Below are positions 6,801 through 15,525 of a stretch of 20,362 nucleotides of DNA, piece by piece (position 1 is the stretch's first letter; each line of letters starts with the position of its first letter). The position numbers were made by a program, and so were the translations under genes. The notes under the pieces were generated by a model. That model saw only the letters and a program-made list of their open reading frames with translations. It had not been told where the DNA came from and did not search any database. Origin of the DNA: Pseudomonadota bacterium (GTDB lineage Bacteria > Pseudomonadota > Alphaproteobacteria > Rhizobiales > Hyphomicrobiaceae); the NCBI GenBank assembly GCA_023423275.1, contig JAFAFW010000027.1, positions 1-20,362 on the forward strand, read 5' to 3'.

Positions 6801-8642
6801 TTCGGCAACGGCATGCTGCTGTCACGCGCAACGAAACTCATCGCTGCGTTCGACCACCGCGATGTCTTCATCGATCCGGATCCGGATACCGAGAAGAGCT
6901 ATGCTGAGCGCAAGCGGCTGTTCGATCTGCCGCGCTCGAGCTGGCAGGACTACGACAAGTCGCTCATCTCGCAGGGTGGTGGTGTTTTCTCGCGTGCTGC
7001 CAAATCGATCCCGATTTCTCCCGAGATGCAAACGATGCTCGGCATCGAGACGGCGACGCTGACACCAGCCGAGCTGATCAACGCCGTGCTGAAATGCGAA
7101 ACCGACCTGCTGTGGTTCGGGGGCATCGGCACCTATATCCGTGGCTCGCAGGAAACGAACGAGCACGTCGGTGATCGCGCCAACGATGCCATCCGCATCA
7201 CGGGTGCGGAGGTGCGCGCGAAAGTGATTGGCGAAGGTGCGAATCTCGGTGTCACGCAACTTGGCCGCATCGAGTTCGCCGGCCGCGGCGGACGCCTGAA
7301 TACCGACTTCATCGACAATTCGGCGGGCGTCAATTCCTCCGATCAGGAAGTGAATATCAAGATCGCTCTCGGACCCGCCATGGCGTCGGGCCGGCTCGAT
7401 GCCACAGCCCGTCTGGCACTGCTCGCCTCCATGACGGAAGACGTGGCGGCGGCTTGCCTCAAGAACAATTATCAGCAGTCCCTGGCCTTGAGCCTCGCGC
7501 AGCGCAATTCGGCCCGCAACCTCGGTTATCTGGCCCGGCTGATGCGGTCGCTCGAAACGCGCGGCATGCTCGATCGCAAGCTCGAAGCCTTGCCGAGCCG
7601 TCCTGAAATGGCTCAGAAACAGGCGGCGGGCGAGGGCATGACGCGTCCTGAACTCGCGGTCCTGATGAGCTTCGCCAAGATCGCCCTGTCGTCCGATCTC
7701 GTCGCGAGCACCATCCCGGACAATCCGGTTTGTGATCCGGTACTGACCAACTATTTTCCGGAAGCCTTGCGCAAGAACTATCGCGCGGACCTCGAAGCGC
7801 ATCGTCTGCGCCGTGAGATCATCGCGACCGGATTGACCAACGCCATGATCAACCGCTGCGGTCCCGCCATGGCTGTGCGGCTTGCCGACGAAAGCGGCCT
7901 GACGGCTGGCGATGTGGCGGCTGCGTTCATCGTCGCCACGACCATCTTCCAGCTGCCCGACCTGTGGCGTGCCATCGACGACCTCGACGGTAAGATGCCG
8001 GGACAAGCACAACTCGCCATCTACGCCCACGTGCAGGACATCCTGGTGGATCAGGTCGCCCAGCAACTCCGGCACGAGACCGGCGCAGACCTCGCCGCGA
8101 CCATCGCCGCGCATCGCGCCGGAGCGGACGAACTGACCGCCAACCTGAAGACCTGTGCGACACCGGAGCAGCTCAACAGTCTGGCTGAGCGGCAGCGCAG
8201 CTGGGAACAGCTTGGCGCTTCGGAAGCCGTGGCCTCGCGCGTGGCGCTGCTTGATCTGCTGGCTCAGGCCCCGGCCGTCACGCGACTTGCGCACGAGACC
8301 GGGCGCCCGATCGCGGATGCGGCCTGCATCGCCTTTGCCGCGGCTGATTACTTCCGGCTCGATGAGTTGAAGTCGAAGGCCGCCGCGCTGCAATTGCATG
8401 ATTATTACGACGTGCTGGCCGTGAATGGTGCCATCCATACGCTGGAACGGGCGCGACGGGCCCTTTCGGCGGAAATCCTGCGCACATCGAAGACTCGCGA
8501 TTTCGCAGCGTGGCTGGCCGAACATGGCCAGCGGCTCGCCCGTGCCAAGGCGGCACTTGACGAGATCGCGCAGACAGGCGACGTCACCGTATCGCGGTTG
8601 ACGGTGGCCGCATCTCAGGTGCGCGATCTGACCACCGCCTGA
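3831..8642 (+). CDS. gdhZ: NAD-dependent glutamate dehydrogenase, large (about 180 kDa) class
   Basis: This 1603-residue protein belongs to the large NAD-GDH class of proteobacteria and actinobacteria (about 1600 residues). It deaminates L-glutamate to 2-oxoglutarate and ammonium with NAD, feeding the TCA cycle. The long N-terminal regulatory part includes an ACT-like segment FTLIDIVNDDMPFLVDSIM from about residue 86. The catalytic core carries PEGAKGGFIPK (about 844-854), ADKGTATFSDFAN, ASGGSAGYDHK, the nucleotide-binding GDMSGDVFGNG (984-994), GGIGTYI (about 1097), GEGANLGVTQ (about 1134) and SAGVNSSDQEVNIK (about 1164). A helical C-terminal region follows. ACGGAG precedes the ATG at a normal distance. 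No frameshift or missing motif is seen. The Caulobacter orthologue is called GdhZ and also affects FtsZ; whether this copy does so is unknown. The same class is called gdhB elsewhere. Confidence 0.96.
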   Translation: MALEAALDEDTILQSIAPHLGASADLKTLSARLFAGAPDGIAQFSPAALAAIARDSLAFAQTKPHGHHNIRERKLSLETVSGTRAFTLIDIVNDDMPFLVDSIMAELQDRGINARMVLHPILKVRRSAQGKLEKIIGPGDRNWGDGSQESWIVLALDPIPDDAIRKLTDRLSSVLDNVRVAVADWHTMTERLDRAVHALEASPPRIAPGLLSESLAFCRWLLAGQFTFLGMREYRLVGNVETGDLIPMDGTSLGVLRDPTLNVLSRRSTALAMTPEIRAHIFAPQPLIITKSNVMSLVHRRAFMDYIGLKTYKPDGSPAGELRIVGLFTSQAYTQSPQQIPFLRHKVATVLTQSGYAPGSHGAKSIENVLATFPRDELFRIGEARLLSWARAIVDLDLRPRVRAFVRRDRFNRFISALVYVPRDRFSTQVRERIGDVLANAFNGRVRAFTPFFPEGPLVRVHFIIGLRNGEQPDIPEQELEARIAETTRTWDDQLADAIHDGGPSIAPLAPKYQEAFPPGYTSTFDARRALEDIVRIERLSPDHPVAIDFHDESTGEGKRVRAAIYRFDQPIPLSERVPLLENLGFSVIDERSFRVTPRFPDGRREVALHDMMLETAGGTPVDLSVHDARMEACFLAVFRGDADNDGFNQLVISAALDWREAAMLRAYAAYLRQLAAPFGPRYIAETLNRHAGMARDLVELFHTRFDPDLDVSAEQRETKESDIRGRIESALANVPSLDEDRILRLYLNLFASTVRTNFFQRDAHGLPPRTIAFKVTPQTIDAVPAPKPFREIWVYCPRVEGVHLRFAPIARGGIRWSDRAQDFRTEVLGLGKAQQVKNTVIVPEGAKGGFIPKQLPRGGTRDEIGKEAVASYRIFISAMLDITDNIVQGAIVPPQRVVRHDGDDPYLVVAADKGTATFSDFANEISAAHNFWLGDAFASGGSAGYDHKRMAITARGAWECVKRHFREIDTDIETEPFRVVGVGDMSGDVFGNGMLLSRATKLIAAFDHRDVFIDPDPDTEKSYAERKRLFDLPRSSWQDYDKSLISQGGGVFSRAAKSIPISPEMQTMLGIETATLTPAELINAVLKCETDLLWFGGIGTYIRGSQETNEHVGDRANDAIRITGAEVRAKVIGEGANLGVTQLGRIEFAGRGGRLNTDFIDNSAGVNSSDQEVNIKIALGPAMASGRLDATARLALLASMTEDVAAACLKNNYQQSLALSLAQRNSARNLGYLARLMRSLETRGMLDRKLEALPSRPEMAQKQAAGEGMTRPELAVLMSFAKIALSSDLVASTIPDNPVCDPVLTNYFPEALRKNYRADLEAHRLRREIIATGLTNAMINRCGPAMAVRLADESGLTAGDVAAAFIVATTIFQLPDLWRAIDDLDGKMPGQAQLAIYAHVQDILVDQVAQQLRHETGADLAATIAAHRAGADELTANLKTCATPEQLNSLAERQRSWEQLGASEAVASRVALLDLLAQAPAVTRLAHETGRPIADAACIAFAAADYFRLDELKSKAAALQLHDYYDVLAVNGAIHTLERARRALSAEILRTSKTRDFAAWLAEHGQRLARAKAALDEIAQTGDVTVSRLTVAASQVRDLTTA

Positions 8643-8673
8643 CGCCGCAGCGAGGGAATAAGGGGGCGCGAGC

Positions 8674-10083
8674 TTGGCACCAATTCAATCTGCCGAGGCT
8701 GGCGGGCCGCCGGCGGGGAGTTCCACGTCGGCGCCGGTGCGTGCGCTGACCGGCTGGGTGCTCGTCGACTGGGCGCTCCAGCCCTACTACACGCTCGTCC
8801 TGACGTTCCTGTTTGCTCCCTATTTCACCACCGCCGTCGCGAGCGATCCGGTTCATGGTCAGGCGTTGTGGGGCTATGCCGCCGCCATCGCCGGCGTTCT
8901 CATCGCCATCGGCAGCCCGCTGCTGGGCGCAATGGCCGACGGTCGCGGGCGCAGGAAGCCGTGGGTCGCGCTGTTCGTTCTGATCCTCGCAGGCGGGCTC
9001 GCCGCCCTGTGGTGGGCGAAGCCAGGCGCGGAAACGACCGTGATCATCCTGATCCTGGCGGCCTTCATTGCAGCCACTGCGGCGGCGGAATTCGCCACCG
9101 TATTCTCCAATGCCATCATGCCCTCCCTGGTGCCGCCGTCGCGCCTTGGCCGGCTTTCCGGCATTGGCTGGGCCGTCGGCTATTCAGGGGGGCTCGTCAG
9201 TCTCGCCATTGTCGCGGGGTTGCTCGTCGCCAATCCGTCGACAGGTAAGACCCTGCTCGGCCTCGATCCACTGCTGACCCTCGATCTCGCACAGCGCGAA
9301 GGAGACCGTCTCGTCGGCCCGTTCGCGGCGGCATGGCTGTTGGTGTTCATCATCCCGTTCTTTCTGTTCGTTCCCGACAAGCCCACTTTGCGCACCGAAC
9401 ATCGCCAGTCGCCTCTCGCCGAGTTGATGGAGACATTGCGTGGCCTGACGAAACAGCGCGATATGCTGCTGTTCCTCATAGCGCGCGCCCTCTACACCGA
9501 CGGTCTCTCGGCGATCTTCGTCTTTGGCGGCATTTACGGAACGGCTGTATTCGGGTGGCAGGCCTTCGAGCGCGGCGTGTTCGGCATCATCCTGATCTCT
9601 GTCGGCATTATCGGCGCAATTCTGGGTGGTCTGTTCGATGACCGGATCGGCGCCAAGCGGGTCATCATCAGCGCCCTCGTCCTGCTCATGGTCGGCGCGA
9701 TCGGCATTCTTTCGATCGACGGCGCGCATGTGCTGTTCACCCTGCCGGTGGCGGCGAAGGCTGCCGGATCGGCCCCCTTCTCCAGTGCCGGAGAACAGGT
9801 TTTTCTTGCGTTCTCGACGCTTGTCGCCCTCGCGGCCGCGCCCAATCAGGCAGCCAGCCGCACATTGCTTGCGCGACTCGCCCCGCCTGATCGCATGACG
9901 CAGTTCTTCGGGCTGTTCGCATTTTCCGGAAAGGTCACAGCCTTTCTGGCACCGCTCGCCGTCGCCGCTGTAACGACGATCTCAGGCAGTCAGCGGGCCG
10001 GCATGGCGGCGATCCTCGCCTTCCTGTTTGTGGGAATTCTCCTGATGCTGCCAGTACGCGAGCCTCGCGCTCAGAGCAGCTAA
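8674..10083 (+). CDS. MFS transporter, UMF1/Atg22-like
   Basis: The 469-residue hydrophobic protein has about twelve likely membrane segments and an MFS-type loop GAMADGRGRRKPW after the second or third helix. A second half begins near RALYTDGLSAIFVFGGIYG, and a matching loop FDDRIGAKR occurs later. The sequences VDWALQPYYTLVLTFLFAPYF near the start and ALYTDGL in the middle are characteristic of the UMF1 (Atg22-like) group, whose substrates are mostly unknown. The start is TTG at 8674, with AGGGGG at 8661-8666 as ribosome site; the first 24 residues are a polar cytoplasmic tail. It lies 31 bases behind the glutamate dehydrogenase gene, so co-transcription is likely, and an amino-acid-related substrate is a reasonable guess. 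Its TAA overlaps the convergent GNAT stop. Confidence 0.88.
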   Translation: MAPIQSAEAGGPPAGSSTSAPVRALTGWVLVDWALQPYYTLVLTFLFAPYFTTAVASDPVHGQALWGYAAAIAGVLIAIGSPLLGAMADGRGRRKPWVALFVLILAGGLAALWWAKPGAETTVIILILAAFIAATAAAEFATVFSNAIMPSLVPPSRLGRLSGIGWAVGYSGGLVSLAIVAGLLVANPSTGKTLLGLDPLLTLDLAQREGDRLVGPFAAAWLLVFIIPFFLFVPDKPTLRTEHRQSPLAELMETLRGLTKQRDMLLFLIARALYTDGLSAIFVFGGIYGTAVFGWQAFERGVFGIILISVGIIGAILGGLFDDRIGAKRVIISALVLLMVGAIGILSIDGAHVLFTLPVAAKAAGSAPFSSAGEQVFLAFSTLVALAAAPNQAASRTLLARLAPPDRMTQFFGLFAFSGKVTAFLAPLAVAAVTTISGSQRAGMAAILAFLFVGILLMLPVREPRAQSS

Positions 10084-10598
10084 CGCGTCGGCCGTTGGGC
10101 GACCATGAACCATTCGGATTTGCCGCCGGCGGGATCGTGCCAGACCCGTTGCCATCGAAATCCGGCTTTCTCATAGGCACGGACAACCGCTTCGTTCTCA
10201 ATCGACGCGAAAACGCACACCGCGACGGCCAGCGTCGAGCCGAAAACCTCCTGCTTCAGAAGTCCCAGCGCCTCCGCCCCCACGCCCTGGCCGCGATGGT
10301 TCTCCGACGCAATGAAGATATCCAGATCCCAGGTGCCCGGCGCCAGATCCTCAGGCAACTCCTCGCCCCACAACGTTGCGTCCACGGCGTGGGCATACCC
10401 GATTGCCGTATCGTCGACCTCGATGATCCGGCAGATGGCGTGTGTACTGCCGAGCGCGAGCAGAACTTCGGCTTCGGCGCTGGCCTGGGGCCCCCACCAG
10501 CGTTGAATATCAGGCCGCGCCAACCAACTGCGGATCAACGGCCAGTCGGAGAAGACAGCGGGCCGCAACCGCATGTTTATGTCGTGCGCGGCCGTCAT
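10080..10598 (-). CDS. GNAT-family N-acetyltransferase
   Basis: The 172-residue product has the GNAT fold signature: TWDLDIFIASENHRGQGVGAEALGLL, with the acetyl-CoA pyrophosphate loop RGQGVGAEA at about 102-110, and later the strand-helix VFASIENEAVVRAYEKAGF. The arrangement RPDIQRWWG...GYAHAVDATLW...PGTWDLDIFI resembles the group that includes aminoglycoside 6'-acetyltransferases and siderophore-type acetyltransferases. The acceptor cannot be told from sequence, and resistance should not be assumed. It starts 2 bases after the purH stop codon and is probably translated from the purH transcript. Its TAG shares the tetranucleotide CTAA with the stop of the convergent MFS gene. Confidence 0.85.
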   Translation of the reverse strand: MTAAHDINMRLRPAVFSDWPLIRSWLARPDIQRWWGPQASAEAEVLLALGSTHAICRIIEVDDTAIGYAHAVDATLWGEELPEDLAPGTWDLDIFIASENHRGQGVGAEALGLLKQEVFGSTLAVAVCVFASIENEAVVRAYEKAGFRWQRVWHDPAGGKSEWFMVAQRPTR

Positions 10599-10600
10599 CG

Positions 10601-12187
10601 CTAGTGCCTGAAGTGGCGGACGCCGGTGAACACCATCGCAAGACCGCGATCATCAGCAGCGCGGATGACGTCGTCGTCCCGCAGAGACCCGCCGGGCTGA
10701 ATAACGGCCGTGGCGCCTGCATCCGCAGCGGCCAACAGCCCGTCCGCAAACGGGAAGAACGCATCCGACGCCACCACCGAATCTTTCGCGAGCGATTCCG
10801 GAAGCCCGGCTGCCGTGGCCGCCTCCTTGGCCTTCCACGACGCGATACAAGCCGCGTCGACACGGCTCATCTGGCCCGCGCCGATGCCAACCGTCGCTCC
10901 ATCCTTCGCATACACGATGGTGTTGGACTTGACGTGCTTGGCCACACGAAACGCGAATTTCAGGTCCGCCATTTCGCTGACCGACGGCTGTCTCTTCGTC
11001 ACCACCTTCAGTTCGAGATCATCGACATTCATCGTATCGCGCGACTGCACGAGGAAGCCACCGGCGAGCGACTTATAGAGCACTCCCGCCCCGCGCGGGT
11101 TCGGCAGCCCTCCGGTCGTCAAGAGCCGCAGGTTCTTCTTCTGCGCAAACAGCACCGCGGCTTCCGGCGCCACACCCGGCGCGATCACGACTTCGGTGAA
11201 GATCTTCGTGATCTCTTCTGCCGCCTTCACGTCGATCGGACGGTTGAGCGCAATGATCCCGCCGAACGCGCTGACCGGATCACAGCGCAGCGCGGCCAGG
11301 TAAGCATCGCGCAAATTGCTGGCCCGCGCGACGCCTGAGGGATTGGCATGCTTGATGATCGCGACGGCCGCGCAGTCGTCCGGATTGAACTCCGCCACCA
11401 ACTCGAACGCCGCGTCCGTATCGTTCAGATTGTTGTAGGACAACTCCTTGCCCTGATGCTGGGTTGCCGTTGCGACGCCAGGACGTGGATCTGCGGTGCG
11501 ATAGAACGCGGCCGACTGATGCGGGTTTTCGCCATACCGCAACCGCTGGGCAAGACGTCCGCCGAACGCGCACCAGTCGGGAGCGGTCTCACCCATCTCA
11601 CGTGCGAACCAGCCGCTGATCGCGGCGTCATAGGCCGCCGTCCTCGCGAACGCCTTGGCCGCCAGCGCCGTCCTCAAGTCATGGCTCGTTGCACCGCGGC
11701 GGCTTTGCATCTCTTCGATCAGGCGCGGATAATCTTCCGGATCGACAAGCACCGTAACGCTGGCATGGTTCTTTGCCGCCGCGCGGATCATCGCCGGACC
11801 GCCGATGTCGATGTTATCGATGCATGCTGCGCGATTGGCACCGCGCGCGACAGCGGCTTCGAACGGGTAGAGGTTGACGACCAGCAGGTCGATGCCATCG
11901 ATGCCATGTTCTCGGGCCGCCTGCTCGTGATCGACGGCCCCGCGGACATACAGCAACCCACCATGCACTTTCGGATGCAGGGTCTTGAGGCGGCCTTCCA
12001 TCATCTCGGGGAAGCCCGTGTGCTCGGCGACGTCCTTGACCGGCAAGCCTGATTTTTTCAGCAGATCCGCCGTTCCTCCGGTCGAGATCAGCTCCACGCC
12101 GTTCTCGTGCAGATAACGCGCCAGCAACTCAAGCCCGGTTTTGTCCGAGACCGATAGCAGCGCACGGCGGATGACGGGATCGCTCAT
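10601..12187 (-). CDS. purH: Bifunctional AICAR formyltransferase / IMP cyclohydrolase
   Basis: This 528-residue protein catalyses the last two steps of de novo IMP synthesis: formyl transfer from 10-formyl-THF to AICAR, then ring closure. The N-terminal MGS-like cyclohydrolase domain shows RALLSVSDKTG, STGGTA, KTLHPKVHGG and NLYPFE. The C-terminal transformylase domain shows RLRYGENPHQ, ELSYNNLNDTDAA, the catalytic Lys-His in IIKHANPSGVA (about 279-280), and FFPFADG near the end. Two adjacent ATGs exist (12190 and 12187). GAGG stands 3 bases from the first and 6 from the second, so the second is preferred. An upstream open extension to 12247 lacks family similarity. The acetyltransferase gene follows with a 2-base gap, and the heparinase-like gene precedes it by about 100 bases. 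Confidence 0.96.
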   Translation of the reverse strand: MSDPVIRRALLSVSDKTGLELLARYLHENGVELISTGGTADLLKKSGLPVKDVAEHTGFPEMMEGRLKTLHPKVHGGLLYVRGAVDHEQAAREHGIDGIDLLVVNLYPFEAAVARGANRAACIDNIDIGGPAMIRAAAKNHASVTVLVDPEDYPRLIEEMQSRRGATSHDLRTALAAKAFARTAAYDAAISGWFAREMGETAPDWCAFGGRLAQRLRYGENPHQSAAFYRTADPRPGVATATQHQGKELSYNNLNDTDAAFELVAEFNPDDCAAVAIIKHANPSGVARASNLRDAYLAALRCDPVSAFGGIIALNRPIDVKAAEEITKIFTEVVIAPGVAPEAAVLFAQKKNLRLLTTGGLPNPRGAGVLYKSLAGGFLVQSRDTMNVDDLELKVVTKRQPSVSEMADLKFAFRVAKHVKSNTIVYAKDGATVGIGAGQMSRVDAACIASWKAKEAATAAGLPESLAKDSVVASDAFFPFADGLLAAADAGATAVIQPGGSLRDDDVIRAADDRGLAMVFTGVRHFRH

Positions 12188-12290
12188 CATTGTCCTCGGA
12201 AACCACTGGCGGCTTTGCCACCGTCCAATGCCGATGGCCGCTAGCACAAAATCGGTTTGGAGAAAATGTCCGAAAGCGAAGGCCAGATCC

Positions 12291-13994
12291 CTAGCTGAAG
12301 CGCCTTAGCGTCCACTGAACGACGGATTCCCCATAACAGGCCCCACGCAAAACGATCTGGAGCGCGCGCCGTGGCCCGGACAAATCGGCGCAGTGGACAC
12401 CATCCTCGATGGCAAGCTGGGCGCCCTGTGCCCACAGCACCCAGCGTTCTCCGCCCGACAGCTTGATCTCCGCTTGGCGCGTCTCGCCGTTGAACGTGCA
12501 TCCGGCATCGGGATGCAAGTGGAAGTGGACGGCGAACGGCACGTCGGTTGCGAGACGAAGCTCCCCCTTCGGCGGGCGGAGGCTATCGGTACCGGACAGC
12601 ATCCATCCATTCGCATCCAGAATGAGACGGCGCCGATGAATGAGACCGAATTTACGGAGATACCCGTCATGGTCCGCTTCGAGCGCGATGGCCTCCTGCT
12701 CCAGGCTCTCGACTCTTGCGGAGACGTGTTGCGGAAAGCGAATGGGCGGGGCTCCGACGAGGCTTTCCAGCAAATCGTGGCGAACCAGCTTCGATGACGA
12801 CCTGCTGCCGATACACAGAGTATTGTGGCTGGCCGTCGCGCGCGCCGCCGCGCGCCAATCCTGATCGGCGGGACCAGGCGAACCGCAATTCACCAGCAGA
12901 GGCCAACGGCCCGAGCTCATCTCGAACGAGAGGCAGCCCGCATGGGCTTGTCCCGCCAGCTCGAGCGCCGGTGGCGAACCGACGTCGGCAATGAGAATGG
13001 TCTCGCCGCGCTGCAGCCGCGCATAGCCGGATTGAGGGCACAGGGACGGCAAGTTGGCCGGCACATCGCCATAGGCCAGCACGGTAGCGAGGGCATCGAC
13101 ATGGGGGGCGCCCATGCCATTGAAACGCGCCAGACCACCATTCCCGAGACGCATGAAGCGTAGCATCGGAAGCATCCGGTCAATCGCGGCGTTCAAGGCC
13201 GCCGGTGCCGGGCGATCGCGCACGCTAAAGCACTGCCGCAACGGCAGAAAATCCAGCAAAAGCTCGACCGGAATGCCGGGATTGCGGCTGATATGCCCAC
13301 CGTCCGGCAGAATTTGCGCCTCCAGTTCCTCGGCGAACTCCGTCTCGATCTCTCCCAGATGCTTGTCGTGGCCGGCCACGCACAGATCAGCCAGCACGAG
13401 CGCCGTGAGCGACATCAAACGGCAGTACCCGGCCGAAGCATCCCGCCACGTCGCCGAGAGCCGGATCAATTGGTCTCCGAGGCTATCCGCGACACGATCG
13501 TAGGTCGCCTGATCGACATCCTCGAGCAGCAGCGAGGCGTTGGCGATCCAGGAGATCAAGCGGCGGCCAACGACCGGCGGTTCCCAGGCAACGCCCCCCC
13601 GATTGCCGTGACGGCGAATCCAATCGAGCACGAGATCGACGGCCTGGTCGCGCGCCGTGTCCTGATCGGCCGCCCGCAAATGCCGGAGCCAGCCAAACCC
13701 ATGCAGCTCGCGTTCCCACTCGGGACTGGGCGGTTTGAGATCGAACGGCGATCCGTCGCCGATATACGCCGCGGCGCCGCCAAAACCGAAATGCCCGACG
13801 TCGATCTCGCTGGCGAAACTGGGATCGGCGGTCCTCAGCTCCTGAGGAATGATGAGGAGCTCATCGGCGACCGGAGCACCATACCTCCACCGCAACAGCC
13901 GCGAGCCGAGCAGCCGCGCAACGGCCGCGCGCCGGACACGATCCGTGGCGAGACGTGCAAGCCGTGTTTGCTCGGTCAACGTGAGGGCAGGCAC
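12291..13994 (-). CDS. Heparinase II/III-like protein
   Basis: The 567-residue product has the two-part layout of heparinase II/III family proteins. An alpha-helical toroid covers about residues 1-320, with PDGGHISRNP (230-239), the segment where polysaccharide lyases of this fold place catalytic residues. A beta-sandwich domain covers about 340-567, starting with HAGCLSFEMSSGRWPLLVNCG and RATASHNTLCI. The substrate is unknown. Members are common in Rhizobiales next to rsmB and purH, where an exported or periplasmic glycan is the usual guess, but no signal peptide is visible here. I choose GTG at 13994 because GGAG lies 6 bases before it. The upstream GTG at 14006 has no ribosome site and would add four residues. 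It shares strand with rsmB (146-base gap) and purH. Confidence 0.87.
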   Translation of the reverse strand: MPALTLTEQTRLARLATDRVRRAAVARLLGSRLLRWRYGAPVADELLIIPQELRTADPSFASEIDVGHFGFGGAAAYIGDGSPFDLKPPSPEWERELHGFGWLRHLRAADQDTARDQAVDLVLDWIRRHGNRGGVAWEPPVVGRRLISWIANASLLLEDVDQATYDRVADSLGDQLIRLSATWRDASAGYCRLMSLTALVLADLCVAGHDKHLGEIETEFAEELEAQILPDGGHISRNPGIPVELLLDFLPLRQCFSVRDRPAPAALNAAIDRMLPMLRFMRLGNGGLARFNGMGAPHVDALATVLAYGDVPANLPSLCPQSGYARLQRGETILIADVGSPPALELAGQAHAGCLSFEMSSGRWPLLVNCGSPGPADQDWRAAARATASHNTLCIGSRSSSKLVRHDLLESLVGAPPIRFPQHVSARVESLEQEAIALEADHDGYLRKFGLIHRRRLILDANGWMLSGTDSLRPPKGELRLATDVPFAVHFHLHPDAGCTFNGETRQAEIKLSGGERWVLWAQGAQLAIEDGVHCADLSGPRRALQIVLRGACYGESVVQWTLRRFS

Positions 13995-14140
13995 TGAGAA
14001 CTCCACTTAGATATGAACCAGATGCCATACCGGTGCAGGCAGCCCTAGGCGTGCTGTCCGTGCCACGGATATCGCCGATGGGAGCGGCCGCGACAAGGCA
14101 CACAGGGCGCGCCTGTGCGTTACCTGTGAACAGATGGCTC

Positions 14141-15520
14141 TTACCTGCGTCGAAGTCGTGCCGCGTAAAATCCATCGAGCCCCGACATCCCGTCCTCCGA
14201 CTGCGCCAAATGGAACGGTAACGTCCTCAAGTCGCCGACGGCTGTGATCCATTCGGGATCGGCGCCGACCTCGTCGGCTGCAATCGGGATGCGCTCGTAA
14301 TCTCCACGCGCGAGCAGCCGCTTAACCTGCTCCGGCCCTTCTTCCGGTTCCAGCGAGCACGTGCAGTAGACGAGCAGGCCGCCGGGTTTCACCATCCGCG
14401 CGGCGTTGTCGAGCAGCCGGGACTGCAGTTCGCTGAGACGTTGGACGTCCTCTGGGCTTTTCAGTCGCAAAATATCCGGGTGACGGCGGATCGTTCCCGT
14501 CGCACTGCACGGAGCGTCCAGCAGAACGGCGTCGAAAAGCTCGTCCGGCTGCCACATCGCAGCGTCGGCGTTGACGATTTCCGCCTCCAGACCGAGCCGC
14601 TGAAGGTTGGTTTTCAGCCTCCCGAGACGTTTCGCGGATGAATCCACCGCGATGACGCGCGCTCCGGCCGAGGCGAGTTCCGCCGTTTTGCCTCCCGGCG
14701 CAGCACACAGATCCGCGATGCGCTGCCCCTCGACCACCCCAAGCAGTTTTGCGGGTAACGCTGCCGCGGCGTCCTGTACCCACCATGCGCCCTCCGTGAA
14801 TCCGGGCAGATCCTCAATGCGGCCACCACCGGCCAGACGGATCGAACCGGTGCGCAACAGCGTGCCCCCCAGCCGCGTCGCCCAATCCGCTGCATCATCA
14901 TACTTGATCGACAAATCAAGAGGAGCCTCGCGCAGCGACGCTTCCGCGATCTTGCGCGCCGTCTCTTCGCCGTAAACAGCCAGCCAACGGTCCCATAGCC
15001 ACTGCGGCGTATTCAAACGCGCGACATCCTGGGCGGCGGCGATCTCTGTGCCCCGCTCGGCCACGCGGCGGAGAACCGCGTTCGTCAGACCATCGAAGCG
15101 CCGGGCCTTGGGGCTGCGGCGCACCTGCTCGACAGCCAGATGGATCACGGCATGCGGCGGAACATCGAGGAATACGAGTTGGGCTGCAGCCGTCAATAAG
15201 ACCGGCGTGAGATTGCCGCGTTCGCGGGGTAGCGGGCGCTCGATGAATGTGGCGATGAGTGCGTCGAGCTGGCCGTGACGCCTGAGCACGGTCGCACAGA
15301 TGGATCGCGCGAACGCCTTGTCCTTGGCAGGCAAAGATTGAGCTTCGGCACGCACCATGGCCGCATTCAGCGCCTCATCGAGCGTGCGCCCGTGTTGCAG
15401 GACCGCCGCCACCACATCACAAGCCAATTCCCGCGCCAACAGACCGGCGGGCACCGTCGGCGCGGATGACTTTTTGGGCTTCGTTCTAACCCGCGCCACT
15501 GCAGCGGCTGGCCTGCGCAT
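14141..15520 (-). CDS. rsmB: 16S rRNA m5C methyltransferase (RsmB/Sun family)
   Basis: The 459-residue product joins an N-terminal NusB-like RNA-binding domain (about 25-155, including AKDKAFARSICATVLRRHGQ and GLTNAVLRR) to a Rossmann-type SAM methyltransferase domain. Motif I is DLCAAPGGKT (270-279). Motif IV, DAPCSATGTIRRHPDI, carries C338. Motif VI, YCTCSLEPEEG, carries C388. The two cysteines are 50 residues apart, as in E. coli RsmB, which methylates C967 of 16S rRNA. The N-terminal tail is rich in Lys/Arg/Ala. ATG at 15520 lies 5 bases after the htpX stop codon, so the pair is probably translated as an operon. The longer open frame to 15589 overlaps htpX and is not supported. Other RsmB/RsmF-type methyltransferases share the motifs, but the NusB domain favours RsmB. 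Confidence 0.93.
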   Translation of the reverse strand: MRRPAAAVARVRTKPKKSSAPTVPAGLLARELACDVVAAVLQHGRTLDEALNAAMVRAEAQSLPAKDKAFARSICATVLRRHGQLDALIATFIERPLPRERGNLTPVLLTAAAQLVFLDVPPHAVIHLAVEQVRRSPKARRFDGLTNAVLRRVAERGTEIAAAQDVARLNTPQWLWDRWLAVYGEETARKIAEASLREAPLDLSIKYDDAADWATRLGGTLLRTGSIRLAGGGRIEDLPGFTEGAWWVQDAAAALPAKLLGVVEGQRIADLCAAPGGKTAELASAGARVIAVDSSAKRLGRLKTNLQRLGLEAEIVNADAAMWQPDELFDAVLLDAPCSATGTIRRHPDILRLKSPEDVQRLSELQSRLLDNAARMVKPGGLLVYCTCSLEPEEGPEQVKRLLARGDYERIPIAADEVGADPEWITAVGDLRTLPFHLAQSEDGMSGLDGFYAARLRRR

Positions 15521-15525
15521 GCCGA

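Noticed and set aside
4992..8525. Two long minus-strand open frames (577 and 567 codons) antisense to glutamate dehydrogenase
   Set aside because: Both are shadows of a high-GC coding sequence: low-complexity Arg/Ala/Gly/His-rich products, no domain motifs, no ribosome site, and the sense strand carries the full family signature.
10080..10598. Aminoglycoside resistance gene reading of the GNAT protein
   Set aside because: Only the general fold and acetyl-CoA loop are supported. The acceptor specificity cannot be read from the sequence, and the purH linkage does not suggest a resistance cassette.
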